Source of the DNA: JBJKSO01 sp046703825
Lineage (GTDB): Bacteria; Chloroflexota; Dormibacteria; Aeolococcales; Bog-877
DNA length: 15,859 nt
Reading direction: 5' to 3'
Assembly (NCBI GenBank): GCA_046703825.1
Contig: JBJKSO010000057.1
Location: forward strand, 1 to 15,859
Below, one piece after another: positions 1-6,936 of the stretch. A program made the position numbers and the translations under genes. Under the pieces are notes generated by a model. That model did no database searches. It was not told the DNA's origin and saw only the letters and a program-made list of their open reading frames with translations. Each line of letters begins with the position of its first letter. Position 1 is the first letter of the stretch.

Positions 1-762
1 ATCGAGGTCAACCCCCGGGCCAGCCGCACCGTGCCCTTCCTCAGCAAGGTCACCGGGGTGGCGATGGTCGATCTGGCGGTGGGCGCCATGCTGGGCGAGC
101 CCCTTGGCCAAGCCGGGCTGCTGGCTCCCCCGCCCCTGGTCGCGGTGAAGGCGCCGGTCTTCTCCAGCCGCAAGCTGGAGGCGGTGGACTCGGCGCTCGG
201 CCCGGAGATGAGCTCGACCGGCGAGGTGATCGGGGTCGACTCCGACCTGGCGGCGGCTCTGGAGAAGAGCTTTTTGGCCGCGCTGGGCGAGCTGCCCCAG
301 CGCGGCGGGGCGCTGGTCTCGATCGCCGACCAGGACAAGCCCGAGGGGCTGGAGGTGGCCGCCCGGCTGGCCGAGCTGGGCTTCCAGCTCTACGCCACCC
401 CGGGGACGGCGTCCTCGCTGCGCGCCGCCGGGATCAGCGTGGTCGAGGTCAGCAAGCTGCACTCGGGGCGCCCCAACGTGGTCGACGTCACGGTCGGAGG
501 CCAGGTGAACCTCGTGATCAACACCATCTCGCGAGCCGGCACCGCCGAGACCGCCCCCGGAGCCGACGGCGAGCGCCGGCCGGTGCGGGACGGCTACCTG
601 ATCCGCCAGGCGGCGGTGCAGCGGGGGGTGCCCTGCCTCACCTCGATCGACACCGCCAAGGCCCTGGTCTCGGCGCTGGAGCGCGGACCCCGAGACCCGG
701 CCGCGGTGTGCGCCACCATCGACGAGCATCGCCGGGGCCCGGTGGGGGCTTCGGTCTCGTGA
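1..762 (+). CDS. carB: Carbamoyl-phosphate synthase large subunit, C-terminal part
   Basis: This is the 3' end of carB, open from base 1, so the start lies outside the window. The large subunit makes carbamoyl phosphate from bicarbonate, ammonia (from CarA) and two ATP, feeding pyrimidine and arginine synthesis in the cytoplasm. The first codons read IEVNPRASRTVPFLSKVTG, the end of the second ATP-grasp domain. From about base 310 comes the MGS-like allosteric domain (GGALVSIADQDKPEG, LYATPGTASSLRAAGI, LHSGRPNVVD, NLVINT), the usual site of effector control by UMP or ornithine. The end (DGYLIRQAAVQRGVPCLTS, then TAKALVSALE) is typical. The TGA stop overlaps the GTG start of pyrK (GTGA), so the genes are probably translationally coupled. 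Only the C-terminal quarter is present; identity is secure. Confidence 0.96.
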   Translation: MEVNPRASRTVPFLSKVTGVAMVDLAVGAMLGEPLGQAGLLAPPPLVAVKAPVFSSRKLEAVDSALGPEMSSTGEVIGVDSDLAAALEKSFLAALGELPQRGGALVSIADQDKPEGLEVAARLAELGFQLYATPGTASSLRAAGISVVEVSKLHSGRPNVVDVTVGGQVNLVINTISRAGTAETAPGADGERRPVRDGYLIRQAAVQRGVPCLTSIDTAKALVSALERGPRDPAAVCATIDEHRRGPVGASVS

Positions 763-1622
763 CCGAGCCCCGGCTCGCGGAGAGCGATCTCGGCCGGGCT
801 CTGGACGAGCCGGCCGAGTGCCTCGAGAACCGCCATCTACCCGGCGACCTCTTCGAGATCACCTTCCACGCGCCCGGCATCGCCGCGCGGGCGGAACCGG
901 GCGAGTTCGCCCAGATCCTGGTCGACGACGCCCCGCTGCCGCTCCTGCGACGACCCTTCTCCTTCTGCCGCGCAGATCCCCGGCAGGGCTCGATCTCCTT
1001 CTACGTCGGCGTGGTCGGCGAGGGCAGCCGCCGGCTCGGGCGCTTCCGCGCCGGCGACAGCGCCCGCATCCTGGGACCGCTGGGGCTGGGCTTCACCCTC
1101 CCCACCTCGCCCGGGCGCTCGGTGCTGCTCGCGGGCGGGCTGGGCGCCGCGCCATTTCCTCTGCTGATGGAGCGCCTGCTGCCCCGGGGCGAGACGGTGG
1201 TTTTCGTCAACGGCGCCCGCACCGCAGAGGGCCTGTACCCGCCCGACCTGCTCCCGCCGGGCCTGGCGGAGGTGGTGACGCTCACCGAGGACGGCAGCCG
1301 CGGGCTGCGAGGGCGGGTCACCGACGGGCTGGACGAGTGGCTGCCGGGGGCCGAGCGCTGCTACGCCTGCGGCCCCAACCCCATGCTGGCGGCGGTGGTT
1401 GCCGAGATGGGGCGCCCCTCAAGGTTCCCCAAGGTGCCCCAGCTCGAGGTATCGATCGAGGCGCCGATGGGCTGCGGGTTCGGCATCTGCCTGGGATGCC
1501 CGATCCCGATCCGAGACGGCGACTCGGTGGCTCCGGGGCTCTGCTGCCGCCAGGGCCCGGTGCTGCGCGCCGGGCAGCTGGACTGGGAGCGACTGCTGCT
1601 CCAGCCGGCGCACCTGCCTTGA
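759..1622 (+). CDS. pyrK: Dihydroorotate dehydrogenase electron-transfer subunit (FAD, 2Fe-2S)
   Basis: PyrK passes electrons from the FMN of PyrD through 2Fe-2S and FAD to NAD+ in class 1B dihydroorotate dehydrogenase. From the GTG at 759 the product is 287 residues, normal for the family. The ferredoxin-reductase FAD domain shows RRPFSFC near residues 64-70 and VGEGSRRLGRFRAGD near 86-100. The NAD-binding half has LLAGGLGAAPFPLL (about 123-136) and CYACGPNPML (about 201-210). The C-terminal cluster ligands are C239, C244, C247 (GCGFGICLGC) and C262 or C263 (LCCRQGPV). GTG 759 is chosen because it overlaps the carB stop (GTGA) and sits right before the conserved region; the longer open frame only adds sequence inside carB. 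The stop overlaps the TTG start of pyrD. Confidence 0.93.
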   Translation: MTEPRLAESDLGRALDEPAECLENRHLPGDLFEITFHAPGIAARAEPGEFAQILVDDAPLPLLRRPFSFCRADPRQGSISFYVGVVGEGSRRLGRFRAGDSARILGPLGLGFTLPTSPGRSVLLAGGLGAAPFPLLMERLLPRGETVVFVNGARTAEGLYPPDLLPPGLAEVVTLTEDGSRGLRGRVTDGLDEWLPGAERCYACGPNPMLAAVVAEMGRPSRFPKVPQLEVSIEAPMGCGFGICLGCPIPIRDGDSVAPGLCCRQGPVLRAGQLDWERLLLQPAHLP

Positions 1623-2551
1623 GCGCCCCGACCGCCTTCGATCCGGCGGTGCGGCTCGGTCGGGGACTGGTCCTGGCCAACCCCATCACCGTCGCCTCAG
1701 GCACCTTCGGGTACGGCTTCGAGGCCCGGGCGATGGGGCTGGTGGCGCACCTGGGCGCGATCTTCACCAAGGGCACGACCCTTCGCCCGCGGGCCGGCAA
1801 CGCCTCGCCGCGCATCGCGGAGACCACGGCGGGGATGCTCAACAGCATCGGTCTGCAGAACCCGGGCGTGGAGCAGGTGGTCGGGCGCTACGCCCCCAAT
1901 TGGGTCGGCTGGGGGGTACCGGTGGTGGTCAACGTGGCCGGCGCCGACATCGCCGAGTACGTGGACGTGGTCGAGCGCCTCCAAGGGACGGAGGGGGTCG
2001 CCGGCGTCGAGCTCAACAACTCCTGCCCCAACATCGCCCACGGTCTCGACTTCGGCCTCGACCCGGTGGCGGCGGCGCGCTGCGTCCAGGCGGTTCGCGC
2101 GGTCTGCGAGCTTCCGCTGATGGTCAAGCTGAGCCCCAACGTCTCGGACATCGCCGCCATGGCGCGCGCTGTGGCCGACGCCGGCGCCGACGTGATCACC
2201 GCCGTCAACACCTACATCGGCATGAAGATCGCACTCGCCGACCGCGCGCCGGCGCTGCCGGGCACCGGCACCGGCGGACTCAGCGGCCCGGCGATCAAAC
2301 CGCTGGCGCTGGCGGCCGTTTCACGCATCCGGGAGGCGGTGCAGCTGCCGCTGATGGCGATCGGGGGGGTGACCACCGCCGCGGACGCGCTGGAGTTCAT
2401 GGTGGCCGGCGCCGATGCGGTCCAGGTGGGGACGGCCAATTTCACGAATCCGGCGGTGAGCCGGGAGATTCTCCAAGACTGCCTGGCCTACGCCGCCGAG
2501 CACCGGTTGGCACGCTGGGCGGATTTGCGCTGGGCCCGGCCCCGGGATTAG
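1619..2551 (+). CDS. pyrD: Dihydroorotate dehydrogenase B, catalytic subunit
   Basis: The enzyme oxidises dihydroorotate to orotate, the fourth step of UMP synthesis, with FMN in a TIM barrel. Signatures: NPITVASGTFGYG (about residues 21-33), FTKGTTLRPRAGN (49-61), ELNNSCPNIAHG (131-142) with C136 as the class 1 catalytic base, LMVKLSPN, NTYIGMKI, GTGGLSGPAIKP and AIGGVTTAADALEF ending in the phosphate-binding VQVGTANF. A catalytic Cys and an adjacent pyrK place it in class 1B. I take the TTG at 1619 because it overlaps the pyrK stop (TTGA), matching the carB/pyrK junction; it gives 310 residues. A GTG at 1649 would give 300 and is a fair alternative. The open frame extends far upstream, but that part is an out-of-frame reading of pyrK. 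A short GC palindrome follows the stop. Confidence 0.93.
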   Translation: MSAPTAFDPAVRLGRGLVLANPITVASGTFGYGFEARAMGLVAHLGAIFTKGTTLRPRAGNASPRIAETTAGMLNSIGLQNPGVEQVVGRYAPNWVGWGVPVVVNVAGADIAEYVDVVERLQGTEGVAGVELNNSCPNIAHGLDFGLDPVAAARCVQAVRAVCELPLMVKLSPNVSDIAAMARAVADAGADVITAVNTYIGMKIALADRAPALPGTGTGGLSGPAIKPLALAAVSRIREAVQLPLMAIGGVTTAADALEFMVAGADAVQVGTANFTNPAVSREILQDCLAYAAEHRLARWADLRWARPRD

Positions 2552-2563
2552 CCGCCCGGGCGG
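2552..2563. repeat. 12-base GC palindrome after pyrD stop
   Basis: CCGCCCGGGCGG begins immediately after the TAG of pyrD and is a perfect palindrome. It has no loop of its own and no T-run follows, so it is at most a weak pause or processing structure rather than a standard intrinsic terminator. It is the only symmetrical element in the 107 bases between pyrD and the convergent zinc-finger gene. Confidence 0.3.
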
Positions 2564-2658
2564 ACCCTGCCACCAGATTGCCCCGCCGCCTCGCCAAGTG
2601 GAGGTGCGGCTACCGCCGGCAAGCCCGGCGCGCGGGCGCGTAGGGCAGGGCGGTGCGG

Positions 2659-2922
2659 CTAGGACTGGTGGCCGCGGCAGTCGCGGCACAAGGTGGTGGC
2701 AGGCTCGTGCTGCAGATCTTGCGCAGAAATCGGCTGGCCGCAGCTGTCACATTGACCGTAGGTGCCTTCCCGCCCCTTCTGCAGGGCCGCCTCCACCTGG
2801 TCCAGCAATCGGCGCAGCGCCGCCCGGTGACGGTCGTGGCGCGCCCGCATTGCGGCTTCGACCTGGGGCCCGTTGCGGTCGGCGGCCTCAGAGCGCGCCT
2901 CGAGCTCCTTCTGGCGGGCCAT
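2659..2922 (-). CDS. TraR/DksA-type zinc-finger protein
   Basis: A small protein of 87 residues from the ATG at 2922. A helical, probably coiled-coil N-terminal part (MARQKELEARSEAADRNG, then RHRAALRRLLDQVEAALQK) leads into a C4 zinc finger, YGQCDSCGQPISAQDLQ then TTLCRDC, with cysteines at about 58, 61, 79 and 82. This is the layout of the DksA/TraR family, whose members bind the RNA polymerase secondary channel and modulate the stringent response. It is shorter than E. coli DksA, closer to actinobacterial short forms. Start choice is uncertain: ATG 2922 has AGGAG nine bases upstream, while a TTG at 2958 has an even better GGAGG eight bases upstream and would give 99 residues. The stop is convergent with pyrD. 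A gap of about 180-220 bases separates it from the divergent RapZ-like gene. Confidence 0.8.
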   Translation of the reverse strand: MARQKELEARSEAADRNGPQVEAAMRARHDRHRAALRRLLDQVEAALQKGREGTYGQCDSCGQPISAQDLQHEPATTLCRDCRGHQS

Positions 2923-3021
2923 CAGCAGCATCTCCTGGGGATCGTTCCACTCGATCAAGGTGCCCACCTCCGGCGCGCCCCGTCGACGCGACCATTCTCC
3001 AGTTCGCTGGCGCTGATTATG

Positions 3022-3031
3022 GGGTGCACCC
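3022..3031. promoter_or_regulatory. Palindrome in divergent intergenic region
   Basis: GGGTGCACCC is a perfect 10-base palindrome between the divergent DksA-like and RapZ-like genes. Its position would suit an operator, but no regulator is known and short GC palindromes occur by chance in DNA of this composition. Confidence 0.2.
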
Positions 3032-3073
3032 TGTTCCCGAGGGTCAGGACGGCCAACGCACCTTTCGGCGGCG

Positions 3074-3088
3074 GCCATCTTTGATGGC
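3074..3088. promoter_or_regulatory. Inverted repeat upstream of RapZ-like gene
   Basis: GCCATC-TTT-GATGGC is a perfect six-base-pair inverted repeat with a three-base centre, 53 bases upstream of the RapZ-like start. A CACAAT (3088-3093), weakly like a -10 box, abuts it, so it could be an operator or a 5' leader hairpin. No convincing -35 box was found. Confidence 0.3.
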
Positions 3089-3141
3089 ACAATGCCGCAG
3101 GCCCGCGGGCGGGGCCGCAGGTCCAAGGGGAGCTTGCCGGA

Positions 3142-3889
3142 ATGTCCTTGGTCGTCATCTTCGGCGAGGAGCGCTTCCGCGCTGAGCTCAAGTCGCTGGC
3201 TTCGGGTGTGGGCTACTTCGTCCCCCCGGCGAAGCCGGACGGCCTCGATCGGCTGGCCTCCTGGCGCGAGGCGCACCCCGACCTCGGCCTCTGCGTCAGC
3301 GAGCGCTGCGGCGCCAGCTGGATCGCCCAACTGGACCGCGACTCGGTGCGCTACTGGCTCCTGCAGGTGGGTAGCCCCGCGGCCGGACCGGGCCCGCGGC
3401 CGGAACGCAAGCCCCACCGGCGCATCCTGAGCCTGCAGGAGTCCACGCGGGCCTACTTGCGCCAGCTGCTCGACGACTGGCGGGAGCGCGACCTAGTCCG
3501 GGTGGACTGTTTCACCTTTGCCTTCCGTGACGGCCTGCCCGCTGAGGCGGACTGGGTGCTGGACACCCGCTTTCTGGACAGCCCCTTCTGGGTGGAGTCC
3601 ATGCGCCCACCGCCCCGGCACCGATCCCGACGTGCGCCGCTACGTGATGGAGCAGCCCGGCGCCCGCGACCTGGTGGACAACTTCCTGCCCGTGCTGCTG
3701 CGGTTGCTGCCCCTCTACCAGCAGCAGCGCCGCTCGGTGCTGCTGCTGGCGGTGGGTTGCACCGGCGGGCTGCACCGCTCGATGGCGATCGCCAGCGAGC
3801 TGGTGGAGCGGATCAACCAGTCCGGGTCCGCCAGCAGCAGGTTCCTGAGGCAACCGCCCCGGCACCTGCCTCTGCAGCTCGACCAGTAA
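3142..3889 (+). pseudogene. RapZ C-terminal-domain protein, frameshifted, no P-loop domain
   Basis: Two overlapping frames together encode one protein of about 248 residues. The first frame starts at ATG 3142, with AGGGGAG nine bases upstream, and reads to VDCFTFAFRDGLPAEADWVL and DTRFLDSPFWVESMRP. Homology then continues one base later in the next frame: GTDPDVRRYVM, FLPVLLRLLPLYQ, VGCTGGLHRSMAIA, stopping at 3889. These are the hallmarks of the RapZ/YvcJ C-terminal domain (F.F..G.P..AD...D.RFL, then GCTGG.HRS), which in RapZ binds glucosamine-6-phosphate and RNA. Removing one C from the CCCC at about 3613-3616 restores the frame (MRPPPGTDPDV). The N-terminal 115 residues have no Walker A motif, so the usual RapZ ATPase domain is missing and replaced by unrecognised sequence. 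The gene may be truly broken or carry an assembly error; its stop abuts the HNH gene's stop. Confidence 0.75.
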
Positions 3890-4489
3890 TTACTGCGCCA
3901 AGGAGAAGGCCGCGACCGCGGGAGCACCGCTGGGCTGCGGGCGCGCACCGTGGTGGGGCGCTCCCGGAGCGACCGAGCGGATCAGGTCCTCGTAAGCGTC
4001 GCGCACCTCGGGATAGCGCAGAAACAGCAGGTGCGCATACTCCTGCACCACCGGTCGAGGCTGGCGGCGCAGCCTCAGGTGCACCTCGTTAGGCAGATGG
4101 TTGGCCTTGCGGCCGTTGCAGCGCTTGCAGGCCACCACCTGGTTCTCCCAGCTGTTGGGGCTGCCTCCCCGCGAAACCGGCACCACGTGGTCGATGGTGA
4201 GCTCGGTGGATGGCGCGTGGGTGCCGCAGTACTGGCAGGTGGCGTCGTCGCGCAGCAGCAGGTTGCGCCGGTTGGGCCGCAGCATCCGGCGCGGAACCAC
4301 GATGTTGCGCATGAGACGCACGACGATCACGCCTTCGCCGAGCCGGCGCTGCGCCAGCTCCTCGGTGACCAGCTGGCGCACCGACTCGTCCATGAAGGCC
4401 ACCCGCTCCTTGGTGAGCAGCACCACCAGGCGGCGGCGGCTGATCACGTTGAGCGGCTGCAGCGAAGCGGTCAGGAGCAGCACCGGCAT
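3890..4489 (-). CDS. HNH endonuclease family protein
   Basis: A 199-residue protein with a central HNH nuclease domain: C85 and C88 (DDATCQYCG), the DH pair D100-H101 (ELTIDHVVPVSRGG), N116 (WENQVVAC), and the second zinc pair C121/C124 in CKRCNGRKANH. The N-terminal 80 residues (MPVLLLTASLQPLNVISRRR, then LLTKERVAF) are the typical leader of stand-alone HNH proteins common in Chloroflexota and Actinomycetota; their role is unknown, probably DNA nicking or repair. The start ATG has no Shine-Dalgarno. On the coding strand CACAAT lies six bases before it (plus-strand bases 4496-4501), which would suit a leaderless transcript. The stop meets the RapZ-like stop with no gap, so the two genes are exactly convergent. 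The C-terminal 40 residues are proline/alanine-rich and poorly conserved in appearance. Confidence 0.9.
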   Translation of the reverse strand: MPVLLLTASLQPLNVISRRRLVVLLTKERVAFMDESVRQLVTEELAQRRLGEGVIVVRLMRNIVVPRRMLRPNRRNLLLRDDATCQYCGTHAPSTELTIDHVVPVSRGGSPNSWENQVVACKRCNGRKANHLPNEVHLRLRRQPRPVVQEYAHLLFLRYPEVRDAYEDLIRSVAPGAPHHGARPQPSGAPAVAAFSLAQ

Positions 4490-4517
4490 GGGCCAATTGT
4501 GCTAGTTCTCGGCCGCG

Positions 4518-4685
4518 CTAGTGCTTGGCGAGCCCCAGCGCGGCCCGCAGACCCTCGACGTGGCCGGGGAAAGAGGTGTAGTCGGTCATGATCACCGCCA
4601 GCAAGACCAGCACGATCAGCACCCCGACCAGGAAGTAGCTGAAGACCGAGGGCCCTGAGGTCGGGGACGGCAGTCCGGAGGACAT
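4518..4685 (-). CDS. Small single-pass membrane protein
   Basis: A 55-residue protein starting at ATG 4685, which overlaps the last base of the FHA gene's stop (TGATG), so it is probably translationally coupled. Residues 1-13 are polar and Ser/Pro-rich (MSSGLPSPTSGPS). Residues 14-33 form one hydrophobic helix (VFSYFLVGVLIVLVLLAVIM). A short C-terminal tail with charged residues follows (TDYTSFPGHVEGLRAALG). I recognise no family. Tight coupling to the FHA/CpaF-like protein suggests it anchors or partners that protein at the membrane. The longer open frame running upstream in this frame is an out-of-frame reading of the FHA gene. Existence is supported by the coupling and the clear transmembrane segment; function is unknown. 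Confidence 0.65.
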   Translation of the reverse strand: MSSGLPSPTSGPSVFSYFLVGVLIVLVLLAVIMTDYTSFPGHVEGLRAALGLAKH

Positions 4686-5974
4686 CAGCCAAGCCTCCGC
4701 GAGTCCAGGTACCAGCGCCCATTGCCGTCCAGCCCGGTCCTCCCCAGCTCGAACGAGGCCCCTTCCCGGTAGAGCACGAAGGGGAACAGCCGGGCCACCT
4801 CCTGGGGGCGGCGCTCGGCCCCCTTGCCGCCCGGGCTGTGCTGCCAGGCGAGGCGCTCCAGGGCCGCCTCGACCGAGGTCGCCGCCAAGGCCAGCACGGT
4901 GGCCCCTTCGCTGCGCGGGCTGGCCTCGATGATCCGGGTCAGAACCCCGTCGGGCGGGCGGTTGAGGAAGAGCGGGTTCCCGTCCAGGGCCGCCGAGAGC
5001 GCCTTGCCCTGGCCGGCGTCGAGCCGCGGCCAGGTCTCGGGCACCCACCAACCATCGTTGCCGAAGTCCAGCACCCGCGGTCTGGGGGCGGCACGATCGA
5101 CCTCGAGGCCGAGCCGGGCCAGAACCGGCTCCGGCCACTCGTCGGCAACCACCAGTGTTCCCCCCATCAGCAGCAGCGAGACCGCCTCGCTGAGCGCCTC
5201 GGCGGCGATCTCGCCCGGGATCCGGGGCGAGGCGGAGGCGGCCAGGTACCCCTTCTGCACCAGCGGCGGCATCACGAAGTCGATCCGCACGTCTCCAGCG
5301 CGACCCCAACCCCAGTCGACGTCGGGCGAAAGCCCGAGCGCCCGGCGGGCCGAGGCCGCCGCCTCCTCCAGACCCAAGGGTGAGACCAGGTCTCCCTGGC
5401 GGCTCCAGCTGCCCTGGCGGCGCACCAGGACCCGGTCGCCGCTCACCAGGCGCACCGCCTCGGCTCCCCCCTGCAGCGGCGCCCGCACCAACTCGGGCGC
5501 GGCCGTCAGGTCCAGGCTGGGGGCGGGCGCGGGGGAGTCCGGTGTCGCGTCGAAGCTGCCCCCTGAAGGCGGCAGCGGCACCCCCCCCAGCTGTTGCGAA
5601 GGTGACCAGTCCTGGGACTCGCTCGGGAGCGGGGCTCGGGCCGACCGGCTCGACGCCCAGACGAGCGTCATGCGCACCCCCGCCACCCTGAGCGCCCCTC
5701 CCACCTGCAGCAGCGCCCGCCCGCCCGGCGGCAGGCGGCGGCCCTCGACCCAGGTCCCGCTGACGCCGCCCAGGTCGTGTACCTCAACCCCCTGGTCGGC
5801 CCGCTCCAGCTCGCAGTGGCGGTTGTCCACCGCCTCTGCGGGGTCGAGGTGGCTCACGTCGACGTCGGGGATGGCTCCGCCCGGGACCATCCGACCGAGC
5901 AGGATCGGGAAGCGCTCCAGGGTCACCGTGGCTCCGTCGCTCGCCTGCAGGGCCAGCAGACCCAGCTGGTCCAC
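4685..5974 (-). CDS. FHA-domain protein with degenerate CpaF/TadA-like domain
   Basis: 429 residues from a GTG two bases after the etfA stop. Residues 15-105 look like an FHA phosphothreonine-binding domain: LLGRMVPGG (25-33), NRHCELERADQG (51-62), HDLGGVSGTWVEGRRL (66-81). Residues 110-165 are a Pro/Ser-rich linker. Residues 172-375 follow the order of the CpaF/TadA pilus-ATPase family: RLVSGDRVLVRRQGSWS, LVSPLGLEEAAASARRALG, DVRIDFVMPPLVQKGYLAAS, a GGT segment (271-273) where Walker A should be, RPRVLDFGNDGW (the usual TIED region), and EGATVLALAATSVEAALERL, matching the segment that normally reads GSLSTVHANS..DAL.RL. The P-loop lysine and Walker B/His-box residues are absent, so ATP hydrolysis is unlikely. 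FHA-CpaF fusions are known; a catalytically dead one in an etf operon is unusual. The CpaF relationship is my inference from motif order. Confidence 0.75.
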   Translation of the reverse strand: MDQLGLLALQASDGATVTLERFPILLGRMVPGGAIPDVDVSHLDPAEAVDNRHCELERADQGVEVHDLGGVSGTWVEGRRLPPGGRALLQVGGALRVAGVRMTLVWASSRSARAPLPSESQDWSPSQQLGGVPLPPSGGSFDATPDSPAPAPSLDLTAAPELVRAPLQGGAEAVRLVSGDRVLVRRQGSWSRQGDLVSPLGLEEAAASARRALGLSPDVDWGWGRAGDVRIDFVMPPLVQKGYLAASASPRIPGEIAAEALSEAVSLLLMGGTLVVADEWPEPVLARLGLEVDRAAPRPRVLDFGNDGWWVPETWPRLDAGQGKALSAALDGNPLFLNRPPDGVLTRIIEASPRSEGATVLALAATSVEAALERLAWQHSPGGKGAERRPQEVARLFPFVLYREGASFELGRTGLDGNGRWYLDSRRLG

Positions 5975-5976
5975 GG

Positions 5977-6936
5977 TCAGCCGCGGCGCTCCAGCTCTTC
6001 GATCAGGGCCGGCACCACCTTGAGGACGTCACCCACCACCCCGAGATCCGCCAGGCGGAGGATGGGCGCGTCGCGGTCCTTGTTGATGGCGACGATGTGC
6101 TTGGCCCCCTTCATTCCCACCGTGTGCTGCATCGCCCCGCTGATGCCGCAGGCGATGTAGACCTCCGGCTTAACCGTCCGCCCGGTCTGGCCGACCTGGT
6201 GCGAGTAGGGCACCCAGCCGGCGTCGACCACCGCCCGGCTGGCACCCACCGCCCCGTGGAGCAGGTCGGCGAGGCGCTCGATCATCTCGAAGTTGGCAGG
6301 ATCCTGCAGCCCGCGGCCACCGCTGACCACGACCCGGGCCTCCTCCAGCTTGGGGCCCGACTGCTCGCTGGCGACCGACTCCAGCCGGCGCGCCCCCCGG
6401 GGGAAGTCCGCCGGTAGCTCGACCGGCACCACTTGGGGCGTACCGCCGCCGGAGCTCTCGGCCGCGACCGACTTGGGTCGCAGCAGCACCAGGGCCGGGA
6501 GCGAGGAGATCTCGGTCGTGACGTTCTGGGTCGCGCCGAAGATGGAGCTGCCGACGGCGAACCCGCCCGGCTGGGCGCGCTCGACGTCGGTGGCGTTAGC
6601 CACCAAGGCCAGCCCCAGCCGGGCCGCCAGGCGTGCGCAGATGTCCCGGCCGTCGTAGGTGGCTCCGAAGATGATCAGGTCGGGACGGTGCTGCTCGACC
6701 AGGCCGGCCAGGACCGCCGCGGCCGGCTGGGCGCAGCACTCCGAGTAGGCGGCGTCCTCGCCCAGATACACGCGGGACGCGCCGTACTCCCCCAGCTCGG
6801 GGACAGCTCCCGCTCCGCCGGGGCTGAGCAGAACCGCCTCCACCTCGCCGAGCGAGCGGGCCTTGGTGAGCGCCTCCAGCGTCACCGGGGCCGGACCCGT
6901 GCCCTGCAGCTCCGCGTAGACCCAGATGCGCGCCAC
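5977..6936 (-). CDS. etfA: Electron transfer flavoprotein alpha subunit
   Basis: EtfA, 319 residues, pairs with EtfB and holds FAD, passing electrons from acyl-CoA and other dehydrogenases to the respiratory chain or to bifurcating partners. The N-terminal half shows IWVYAELQG and DLIIFGATYDGRDICARLAA (about 86-105). The C-terminal FAD domain is plain: VVSGGRGLQDPANFEMIERL (203-222), VVDAGWVPYSHQVGQTGRTV (236-255), PEVYIACGISGAMQHTVGMK (257-276), IVAINKDRDAPI (281-292) and ADLGVVGDVLKVVPALIEEL. The GTG start immediately follows the etfB stop (TGAGTG) with no spacer, and the FHA gene begins two bases after its own stop, so etfB-etfA-FHA-membrane protein forms one operon. The FAD motif resembles ordinary ETF; I cannot tell bifurcating from non-bifurcating by eye. 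Confidence 0.95.
   Translation of the reverse strand: MARIWVYAELQGTGPAPVTLEALTKARSLGEVEAVLLSPGGAGAVPELGEYGASRVYLGEDAAYSECCAQPAAAVLAGLVEQHRPDLIIFGATYDGRDICARLAARLGLALVANATDVERAQPGGFAVGSSIFGATQNVTTEISSLPALVLLRPKSVAAESSGGGTPQVVPVELPADFPRGARRLESVASEQSGPKLEEARVVVSGGRGLQDPANFEMIERLADLLHGAVGASRAVVDAGWVPYSHQVGQTGRTVKPEVYIACGISGAMQHTVGMKGAKHIVAINKDRDAPILRLADLGVVGDVLKVVPALIEELERRG

Noticed and set aside
818..1618. Long upstream extension of the pyrD frame
   Set aside because: It reads pyrK out of frame and gives Arg/Pro/Ala-rich sequence; the true pyrD begins at the TTGA overlap.
2941..3417. 252-codon form of the DksA-like gene starting at 3417
   Set aside because: The extra N-terminal part lies antisense to the RapZ-like gene and its promoter gap, with no family resemblance.
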